A DNA stretch of 64,000 bases from Micrasema longulum. Lineage: Eukaryota; Arthropoda; Insecta; Trichoptera; Brachycentridae. Below, piece after piece: positions 56,610-64,000 of this stretch (position 1 is the first letter of the stretch; every line of letters begins with the position of its first letter). The notes under the pieces were generated by a model. It worked only from the letters and a program-made list of their open reading frames with translations, was not told the DNA's origin and ran no database searches. Made by a program: the position numbers and the translations under genes. The stretch is from the NCBI GenBank assembly GCA_022494885.1, contig JAGVSM010001366.1, positions 62,001 through 126,000 on the forward strand, read 5' to 3'.

Positions 56610-56693
56610 TTATATAAATAAAACACGAGTGATACTTTAATCCACAAATTTGGAATTATGGATTAAAGTATCACTCGTGTTTTATTTATATAA
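56610..56693. repeat. Perfect 35-base inverted repeat with 14-base loop
   Basis: The left arm ttatataaataaaacacgag + tgatactttaatcca (56610-56644) is exactly inverted at 56659-56693. Left arm plus caaat also occurs at 20593-20632. Confidence 0.95.
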
Positions 56694-58011
56694 TAAATTA
56701 CAATGAACTTCCATCAAGAATTTTCACTGACAAACTTAAATGTTTTATAAATAAATGTATTTAAAAAAAACATGTGTATAGCATAGCAGATAAGTTAGCT
56801 CTTAAAAAGAAATCGTATTCAAGTTGGCTTTAAATTAGGTTTTTTTTAAGTGAACGTCTATTGTTTATAAATGTTAATAATTCGTATTTGTTGTGACAAT
56901 AATTAGATATAAGTTAATATTAGGACATTCATTTATTTCGTTTGCACTAAAAATAAAAAAAAACCCTTGTAAATGCCTAGAATTTTATACATCCTTCTCC
57001 AAAATGTTTTTAATTTACGTTGTAATATGTGTGTGTTATTTTGGCGTGATTCCTAGATAATTTAAATAAAAATTTAAAATGCGAGATTCCTTATTACTTA
57101 AAAAAAACTTTAATTAATTGTTCTTTGGTAAAGTTGACACATGTTGCTTGGTAACTTTTTCCTTTCCAGCGTCGATATAATGTAAGACGTTTTATTTAAT
57201 TTTTGGATTTATTTTCAGATTAACGAACCGTTTTCATTATAACTGAACGCTTTGATTTTTTTTTCTTTAAAATTATAATAAAAATTAAAAAAAATAAAAA
57301 TACTCTTCTAGTACACACAAAATAAAAATATTTTTTAGGTTCACGGGAATTAATTCAGCTCTAACATAAAATTGCGCAGGAAAATATTTGATTTTAACTA
57401 AAACAGTTAAAAAAAAAAAAAAAAAACTATGTATATACTAACTTTGTTTACCTATTTAACACCACGATGTTACACAGTGAACTAGCATTACGCTGTGATG
57501 ATTTTGGTGCCGACTGCAATTTTATATTAGATCCAATTAAGTTGGGATAAGTTGATAATATACGTATATTTTTAAAATAACTAGATGTAAGTTAATATAA
57601 GTACATTCATATATTATGTTTGTTCTATTTTAAGACTAAGAAAAATATAAAAAAACAGCTTTTTAAGAGTTTCGCATTTGTTAAATTAAAAAGGAGTGTT
57701 TTAAAAATATAAATAAGTAAAAACTTAAATTTTTGCGTTATCCCTCTATGGAATTGAGCCATCAATTTATCGAGTGTTATTAAAAACAAATTTACGGTTT
57801 TACATGATTATTTTTACAAGAACGTGTCACTCAATTTCATAATTGAATTTGAATGTCAAAATAAGGATCATTATTTTCCAGAAGAGCTGTCATATAGGTC
57901 AGTAAAATAAAAATAAAAAATAAAAATATCGCTAAAAAGACCCAAAAAAATTTATTCCACACAGTGAAATACTTTTAACAATCATCGATGACAACAAGTG
58001 AATAAGACTAC
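56694..58011. other. AT-rich; weak FB3 trace and poly-A
   Basis: A weak FB3 trace at 56960-57040 (cccttgtaaatgcctag, cgttgtaatatgt) and a long A run at 57409-57427. Nothing else recognised. Confidence 0.35.
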
Positions 58012-58172
58012 ATAACCCTTATGTCACAATTTCGTTTCGTAAGTTCGTTCGTTTCTCATACATCCATCGCACTCTAAAGCAATCAAAATTCTATTTCGCT
58101 TTCGTTCCCGCTGATGCGATAAGAATGAATTTACGAAACGAAGTAGTTACAGAATAAGGACTCAGTTCTGTT
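58012..58172. mobile_element. Small inverted-repeat element (about 160 bases)
   Basis: The left part cataacccttatgtcacaat with ttcgtttcgtaagttcg is inverted on the right as gaatttacgaaacgaag, tagttacagaataaggactc. Arms are about 45 bases and imperfect. Confidence 0.55.
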
Positions 58173-58252
58173 AGTACTCGTAAAAGGGGGACTTTGACTT
58201 AATAGACTTTTAGATAAAAATCATGAATAATAAAATAGAGTGGAGATAAGTT

Positions 58253-58320
58253 CGCCTCGTAGAATAGCGGTTGGGGGTTCGCCTACCGTGTTTGAGATCC
58301 CGGGTTCAATTCGTCTAAGA
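58253..58320 (+). repeat. tRNA-like SINE head
   Basis: cgcctcgtagaatagcggtt (A-box region) and gatcccgggttcaattcg (B box). The downstream body is not SINE-A, so it may be a different SINE family. Confidence 0.45.
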
Positions 58321-58719
58321 TAGTCCAAGATTATGTCTATTTCGTGAATCTATTTCTATGAATGCATAACATTTTCATTTTCCCCACGGCCGTGGTTATG
58401 AACGGCTATCTTCACCGATATATACTAAGACGGTATAAACTAATATCGACATTTATGTACGAAAGTGCGTATATTTGTTGGAAAATTCAAAGTATCTTCT
58501 TCGGTAACCGGTAATTAAACATGTTAAGAAAAAAAAAATTAAACAAACTCTCTTTTTCATACAAAAAACGGAGTTTTACTTAGTAGATAAAATTGAAGAT
58601 AAATTTTATCTTCCTATCAGAGTACGTACCCAGACTCGGAAATGATAATATTTTATTAATGCTTTAATCTGGTTGCAATATTTAAATGCAGCTTTACTTT
58701 TTGAATTATAATTTTACTG
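58321..58719. other. Nothing recognised
   Basis: Possibly the SINE body downstream of 58253-58320, but no second copy is available to compare. Confidence 0.3.
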
Positions 58720-60420
58720 CTATTTATTTTTATTTTATTTTATTTCATTGGAAAGCCAACAGACATTTGTACATTTATAAGAATCAGTTATACCATAAAT
58801 ACATATCATAAAGTCCAATTAGAGGCTTCCACATAATATTGTTATTGTAAATGTTGTCACATAAAAATTATACATAACATAAATAACTAATCATACAAAA
58901 CTTATAATATTACTAGAAATGTAAATGAATATTGGTCACACAGTTGCACATTACAATAAATAATACAACTATAGTTGACCATACAGTGTTCATTTATTAT
59001 GTGCCTACATACAGAACTGCACATCACCTGCATAATATAGGCTGCGGATTCAAGGCGCAACATCATAACTTGAATTATTTTTGGAAATTTCACTTTTAAA
59101 GGAAGTTAAAGATATATTATTAATATCAATACAATTTAATTTTTGATTACACATATGGCAGGTTCTATTTACAAATGAATTTTGAAAAGATTTAGTTTTA
59201 CATTTAGAAATTTTAAAAAGAGATTGGTTTCTGGTCTGCGTTACTGGGACTCTAAAATTAATAAGTGACAGTATCTTAGGGCAATCTATCATGTTATTCA
59301 AAGTTTTATACATAAAAATGGCATCAGCCATGTTCCTTCGAGTTTGGAGAGTTTGGAGAGTTTGGAGTTTAGGTAAGTTTATAGACTCATCTGGACCTGT
59401 ATTCTGAGTCAACCGTCTAAAATTGCAATACGATAAAAATTTTGATTGTATAGATTCAATTCGGTTAATGTATTTTTTGTATTGAGGGCTCCAAGCGGGA
59501 GATGCGAATTCTAATTGACTTCGAACAAATGTGAAGTAAAGAGTTCTAAGAGTGCGCGCATGATTGAATTCTCTCCCTATACGGAAGAGGAAACCTAACA
59601 TTTGGTATGATTTTTTCACAATTGAGTTGACATGTGCCTCAAACGTTAACTTATTGTCAAGTAGAACCCCGAGATCCCGCATCTCATTAACTTTAGTAAG
59701 TACTTGATAGTCAAGGCAATAATTATGGATGATTTTAAAGTTGTTCCTTGAAAATGTGAGCACAGAGCATTTTTTAATATTCAATTTTAGTAAGTTTTGT
59801 TTACAATATAAATTTAATCTATCGAGATCTTCTTGGAGTTTGACACAGTCTAAATTAGATTTTATTTTTGAATATATTTTCATGTCATCAGCAAAAAGTA
59901 AAAAATTTGCAAATTTAAAGCAGTTACCAATGTCATTGATAAAAATTATAAATAGTAATGGCCCCAAATGCGATCCTTGTGGAACGCCTGAGGGTACATT
60001 TACAACATCGGAACTAAACCCGTTTACGACTACTGATTGTAGTCTATTATTAAGGTAAGACGTCAGCCACCTATGTAGATTACCGTGGATACCCAAATTC
60101 CATAATTTATTGAGTAATATACTATGCGTAACAGTGTCAAAAGCCTTTGAATAATCAGTATACACTACGTCTACCTGAGTTCTTTCGTCCATTGCTTTTA
60201 AAACAGATTCCAAAAATACAACAAGATTAGAAGTGACGGATCTAAATTTAACAAAACCATGTTGGTTCTCGATGATAGTGTTTTTGACAGCATTATAAAG
60301 TTGACTGTAGACTATTTTTTCAAAAAGTTTGCTGATAATAGTTAATTTTGAGATTGGACGATAATTTTTTATATCATTTTTTGAACCAGATTTATATATG
60401 GGTGTTATAAGGGCGCTTTG
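58720..60420 (-). mobile_element. 5'-truncated LINE (FADD type) with 3' UTR
   Basis: Covers the polymerase frame at 59050-60420 and about 330 bases of UTR ending, on the element strand, in ttggctttccaatgaaataa and an aaataaaataaaaataaat tail (58724-58765). Coding stops abruptly at about 60420 within the polymerase, as expected from incomplete reverse transcription on insertion. Confidence 0.85.
59050..60420 (-). CDS. LINE reverse transcriptase (FADD), 5' truncated, uninterrupted frame
   Basis: About 456 codons are open with no start codon at the 5' edge. Polymerase blocks in order: QSALITPIYKSGSKNDIKNY followed by RPIS (residues 1-25), QHGFVKFRS, VYTDYSKAFD (first catalytic Asp, about 86-95), GVPQGSHLGPLLF (about 145-157) and LLFADDMKIY (catalytic FADD, about 176-179). 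Then LNIKKCSVLTFSR, MRDLGVLLDNKLTFEAHVNS and the C-terminal YFTFVRSQLEFASPAWSP region. A small in-frame triplication (LQTLQTLQT) lies near residues 352-360. The clade is jockey/CR1-like by motif. The endonuclease and gag-like parts are lost, so it cannot move by itself, but the intact frame shows it is young. The short + strand frame 59729-60058 is a shadow. Confidence 0.88.
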   Translation of the reverse strand, partial: QSALITPIYKSGSKNDIKNYRPISKLTIISKLFEKIVYSQLYNAVKNTIIENQHGFVKFRSVTSNLVVFLESVLKAMDERTQVDVVYTDYSKAFDTVTHSILLNKLWNLGIHGNLHRWLTSYLNNRLQSVVVNGFSSDVVNVPSGVPQGSHLGPLLFIIFINDIGNCFKFANFLLFADDMKIYSKIKSNLDCVKLQEDLDRLNLYCKQNLLKLNIKKCSVLTFSRNNFKIIHNYCLDYQVLTKVNEMRDLGVLLDNKLTFEAHVNSIVKKSYQMLGFLFRIGREFNHARTLRTLYFTFVRSQLEFASPAWSPQYKKYINRIESIQSKFLSYCNFRRLTQNTGPDESINLPKLQTLQTLQTRRNMADAIFMYKTLNNMIDCPKILSLINFRVPVTQTRNQSLFKISKCKTKSFQNSFVNRTCHMCNQKLNCIDINNISLTSFKSEISKNNSSYDVAP

Positions 60421-60649
60421 TGTATATTATGCAAGCATATCAAGAAAAAGGGTAAAGAAATATTTATTTTATTTATTTATTAATAATCATATACTATAAT
60501 ACATTTATAAAACGTCGCGTTGACTGTCAAAATAGAATTATTTTTCCCATTTTCAGTCAAAATGTAAAAATAAATAATGATTTTTATTTTCATTTGTTTT
60601 ATCAAAAGAATGACGACGGGCTTCAAAAAAATTAATATTATCAAAACTC
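60421..60649. other. AT-rich spacer between LINEs
   Basis: Nothing recognised. Confidence 0.35.
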
Positions 60650-61260
60650 TTTACTACTCATTCGACCCTTTCTAGAATATGCTTCTCTAATTTGGTTTCC
60701 ATTCTAAGACTCATATTGACCATATCGAGTCTGTTCATAACCGTTTTCTAAGAAAAGTGGCATGGTTGCTCGGATTGCAAAGCGGTAATTATTTCTATTT
60801 TGAAATGGAGCAATCTTTTACTCTGTCTTCATCGGAGAAACGCAGAACTGAGATGGACCTTATTTACAGTTTAAAAATACTTAATGCTATAAGTGATGTT
60901 CCATCTCTGTTGCAATCAATTTTTTTTCATGTTCCCAACCAGAAGTCAAAATCTGCTATTTATAAAATCTTTTAAGAGTAACTTTTGTTTTTATGCCCCA
61001 ATGTCCAGAATGTATTGATTAGTCAATTCGTCACACAACAAATTTTTTGGGATAGATCTTCCGGCTTTTCGTAGATCTCTTCGCCACCAAAAAAATGTGG
61101 GATGAAGATGGATTGCCATGGTTTAGCTCGAAGGCTTATATGTTGATTGTGTTTATAAATATATTGTAAACTATTATTTTATTGCTCTTGTTTGTTTTTT
61201 TTACATAGTTTTATGTTCTTTTTGTTAAGTTTCTTGTATATATGTTTCTTCATATCAAAA
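60650..61260 (+). pseudogene. LINE polymerase C-terminus plus 3' UTR
   Basis: Reads IRPFLEYASLIWFPF with a frame change, HIESVHNRFLRKVAWLLGLQ, then the open stretch 60757-60975 with EKRRTEMDLIYSLKILNAIS and FHVPNQKSKSAIYKIF. RPxLEYAS(x)IW...IExVQ(N)xFLR is the thumb region of jockey/CR1-like polymerases. Its UTR (60976-61255) also occurs at 9965-10225 and 13680-13940. Confidence 0.7.
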
Positions 61261-61269
61261 TAAACTAAA

Positions 61270-61760
61270 AAATAATGAGTTCTTTCATAACTATGCAACA
61301 AGAGAATCTAAAAATATGATAAAATAAATAAAAAAACTTTGTTTTTAACCACTAATTTTTTGTGCTCTTTTGCCGTACTCGCATCTTATATAAAGTTTAT
61401 ATTTGAAGCACTAACTTTGTGGTTATTCATTATAATAAAATAAATTAAACAGCTTAGTTTTAAACCACTAATTAATAACCACTATTTAGTGGTTAAAAAC
61501 AAAGTTGTTCTATTTATTTTATTAAAATGAATAACCACAAAGTTAGTGCTATAAATATAAACTTTATACTAAAAATATAAGACTGGAAAAGAAATCAAAA
61601 GCAATGTCCCAGAACTGCCTTATGTACAAGGGAATACAATTATTTGAGGAAATGCCAGAAAGCATGAAAAATGAAATAAATGTAAATGTATTTAAAATTT
61701 AATGTAAAAAGTATATATGTGAAAAATATTACGTAATATATAGTGTAAATAGTGAATATA
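61270..61760 (+). pseudogene. LINE C-terminal fragment split by an insertion
   Basis: NNEFFHNYATRESKN at 61270-61317 continues after 61568 as RLEKKSKAMSQNCLMYKGIQ, LFEEMPESMKNEINVNVF and a stop. KGIxLFxxxPExxKNExN is the normal C-terminus of jockey/CR1-like elements. The uninterrupted relative at 40130-40265 (NYAARRSQNTRLENKSK) proves the split. Confidence 0.7.
61318..61568. mobile_element. Palindromic insertion with 10-base target duplication
   Basis: Flanked by CTAAAAATAT at 61308-61317 and 61569-61578. Internal inverted arms: ataaagtttatatttgaagc with actaactttgtggttattca (about 61392-61435) against its inverse at about 61525-61567. A second inverted pair is aactttgtttttaaccac / gtggttaaaaacaaagtt. 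Non-coding. Confidence 0.7.
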
Positions 61761-62544
61761 ATTAATAAAAATGTACATATGAAACAGTGAATATTATAAA
61801 TTAGGATATTAAGTGTATAATAGTGATAAATAATGTGAGAATAAGTATAGATGTAAATATTGAGTTGTAAATATATATTAGACTATGTTAATCATAGAAC
61901 TAAATAAAATAAATAATAAAAAAATATATATAACTGTGGGCGTAGGCCGTACATATATTAAATAAATAAATACAAAGTAAAAGTATACAAAAAACAACAT
62001 TTTGGAAAAAATTAGTAAACGTAGTAAAAACAAAGTAAAAAGCACATAAAAAAACATCGTCAAAAACACAGTAAAAATATACTATACATATCTAAAAAAC
62101 ATAGTAAATAGAATTCAAACAAAAGATTAAGAAATATGTGTTAAGCAACTTATAAATTAAATGTTTGTTCATTGTTATTATCAGAAAACACATTAAATGT
62201 TTAAATGTGCCCTATTTTAAGATAAAAAAAATAGTGATAGACATTCATTGTTCTAATATTATTATTTATTTATAAATTTATTGCAAATAAATAATAAGCA
62301 TACTTTATAACAGAGAATCTATAGAAAACTAATTAATGTAAAATAAAAACGGAGTGTTCTCTGTTTATGATAGTCTCCATCTAATATGGCTAGGCCTGTT
62401 CTAAGATGGAGATTTTTTTATCTTTAGAGCATAAGTAGTCTTATACTAATAAAACAATAACATAAAAAAGAAAAACTAAAACTACTTAATTATAAATGCT
62501 TAGCTTATCAAATGTAAGAAATTAAAAATCTTTATTATACAAAT
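61761..62544. other. AT-rich, LINE UTR-like, nothing firm
   Basis: Short inverted blocks around an ggagtgttctctgtttatga region at about 62350. The - strand frame 61878-62069 is Phe-rich low complexity. Confidence 0.3.
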
Positions 62545-63885
62545 ATAAAGTATATATATGTGCCAGGAATACATGTTACTTGGATCGTATTTACGAGATA
62601 GACAACAGTGCATCAAAACACCAGATCATCAATCGGAATGGGTCGATATTGCCGCTGGAGTACCTCAAGGTGGAGTTTTATCACCATTACTATTTTCCCT
62701 GTTTATTAATCCGATTGCAGATTGTCTCAATTGTTCATATCATCTCTATGCAGATGATTTACAATTATATCTTCATTGCAGACCTGAAAACACCAGCAAA
62801 GCAATAGAATCGATGTCTAAAACACTAAATTGCGTGTCAACGTGGACAAAAGAGTATGGTTTACTAATAAACCCGTCTAAAACACAAATTATGTTTGCAG
62901 GTAGTCAAAGATTGCTTAGTAAGCTAGACATACCTTCACTTAATCCTCTTATTGTCAATGGTACCAATATTCAGTACAGGAAATCCGTAAAAAATCTAGG
63001 AGTACTAATGGATGAACATCTCTGCTGGCGAGCTCATACTAATGAATTAAGCCGCAAAATATTTTTCAGTCTACACTCACTTAGAAGGTTGCAAAAATTC
63101 TTACCCATTAGTACTAAATGCACCCTTGTACAAGCATTACTACTACCCATTCTAGATTACGCTGATGTTTCCATGACTGATTTAAGCTGTGAGCAACTCG
63201 ATAAACTTGAACGACTTCAGAATACATGCATAAGGTACATTTTTGGTCTTAGGAAATATGACCACATTTCTGATTATCGTAGGCAACTGAAATGGCTCAA
63301 AATTAGACAGCGGAGAGACTATCACTCCCTCTCACTTCTGTTCAATGTACTTCATAGTCCTAACGCTCCTATATACCTGTGTGAAAAATTTCAACGCTTA
63401 TCAGTTCATGGTTTACCTCTTCGTTCTCATTCTCAAGGCACTCTCTTAATACCCATACACAATTCCTCTTTCTTCTCTAACTCATATAGTGTCCATGCGG
63501 CTCGACTGTGGAATCATCTCCCATCCACCATCAAAGATGTTACTACATTATCTCTGTTTAAATCACGTCTGAAGAAACATCTCCTTTCTCTTCCTTAATC
63601 TCTCCTCCTTTCCTTTTTCCTCTTTCCGCTTTTTTTCCTTTTTCCCATTGAGTAATAGTTTTGATTTAAGGTAATTTATAAACAAATACGTTTATTTCTA
63701 TTTTTATATATTTTTCACTTTTTAATATTTTTTTTTCTATTGAATATGTTCTGTAACTTGAATTATAAAAATAAAACTTTTATTTTATTGGTTGGTTGGA
63801 AGAAATTGCCATTTGGCAATAAGCCCGCCAATGTACAAATAACATTATGTACAAAAAGTTAAATAAATAAATAAATAAATGTTAC
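62545..63885 (+). mobile_element. 5'-truncated LINE (YADD type) with 3' UTR
   Basis: Polymerase frame at 62558-63598, then a UTR with ttggttggttggaagaaatt, gccatttggcaataagcccg and a gttaaataaataaataaat tail ending near 63882. The same family occurs at 29095-30140 (-), 31265-32170 (+) and, as tails only, at 16888-17180 (-) and 38625-38700 (+). Confidence 0.88.
62558..63598 (+). CDS. LINE reverse transcriptase (YADD), 5' truncated, intact frame
   Basis: 346 codons. It starts at the first in-frame ATG, which is fortuitous: the true protein began upstream and is truncated, and coding similarity begins around YLRDRQQC. Blocks: GVPQGGVLSPLLFSLFI (34-50), HLYADDLQLYLHC with catalytic YADD at 64-67, LLINPSKTQIMFAG, then KNLGVLMDEHLCWRAHTNEL. 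The C-terminal region has LDYADVSMTDLSCEQLDKLE and RKYDHISDYRRQLKWLKIRQ. The YDHI...LxWL(K/P)I(R/E)QR block is typical of the CR1/L2 group. The endonuclease and the first catalytic Asp block are missing. No stops, so the insertion is recent compared with its two decayed relatives. Confidence 0.88.
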   Translation: MCQEYMLLGSYLRDRQQCIKTPDHQSEWVDIAAGVPQGGVLSPLLFSLFINPIADCLNCSYHLYADDLQLYLHCRPENTSKAIESMSKTLNCVSTWTKEYGLLINPSKTQIMFAGSQRLLSKLDIPSLNPLIVNGTNIQYRKSVKNLGVLMDEHLCWRAHTNELSRKIFFSLHSLRRLQKFLPISTKCTLVQALLLPILDYADVSMTDLSCEQLDKLERLQNTCIRYIFGLRKYDHISDYRRQLKWLKIRQRRDYHSLSLLFNVLHSPNAPIYLCEKFQRLSVHGLPLRSHSQGTLLIPIHNSSFFSNSYSVHAARLWNHLPSTIKDVTTLSLFKSRLKKHLLSLP

Positions 63886-64000
63886 TTAAACATAAATAAT
63901 ATAGTATAATATATAATTAAAAAAATTTAAAGCAATGAAAAACATAAAAATATAAACAATATGTGTACGAATTATATAAAGTATTACGTATTTTGATTTA
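63886..64000. other. AT-rich window end
   Basis: Nothing recognised. Confidence 0.35.

Overview
The window looks like insect nuclear DNA. It is strongly AT-rich, has no prokaryote-like gene packing, and most of its recognisable content is decayed transposable elements. The one host gene I can support is the first coding exon of an arthropod-type nitric oxide synthase (NOS) at 27348-27653 on the + strand. Its N-terminus resembles Drosophila NOS, and it ends in a clean GTAAGT splice donor. The mixture of R1-like, CR1/L2-like and RTE-like LINE remnants, tRNA-derived SINEs and mariner elements fits a large insect genome. Lepidoptera is plausible but not proven.

Layout. Positions 1-24700 are intergenic or upstream sequence: LINE C-terminal fragments (898-1316, 2190-3840, 6155-6745, 10690-12480, 14430-16010, 17345-19990), a Tc1/mariner-superfamily relic (1318-2090), SINEs, foldback elements and minisatellites. 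Positions 24725-25036 hold a TATA box and a possible noncoding exon, a speculative NOS promoter. Positions 25300-27255 hold two SINE copies, an unclassified repeat, a foldback element and a second tRNA-like SINE head that stops about 90 bases before the NOS start codon. After 27653 I find no further NOS exon on the + strand, so the remaining 36 kb is best read as one very large first intron (inference). It is filled with a mariner carrying a perfect 63-base palindrome (32277-33677), a long-armed mariner with a SINE nested in it (50939-52142), paired MITEs (34572 and 40842), foldbacks, and LINEs on both strands.

The two best-preserved LINE reading frames are 59050-60420 (- strand, FADD reverse transcriptase, 5' truncated) and 62558-63598 (+ strand, YADD reverse transcriptase, 5' truncated). 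Two more decayed copies of the latter family lie at 29095-30140 (-) and 31265-32170 (+). There is no operon, CRISPR array, rRNA or convincing functional tRNA. Several short reading frames are out-of-frame shadows of decayed transposons or low-complexity AT-rich DNA. I found no convincing new molecular system. The most useful leads are the NOS first exon with its candidate promoter, the nested SINE-in-mariner insertion with readable target duplications, the perfect palindromes, and several unclassified repeat families that recur within the window.
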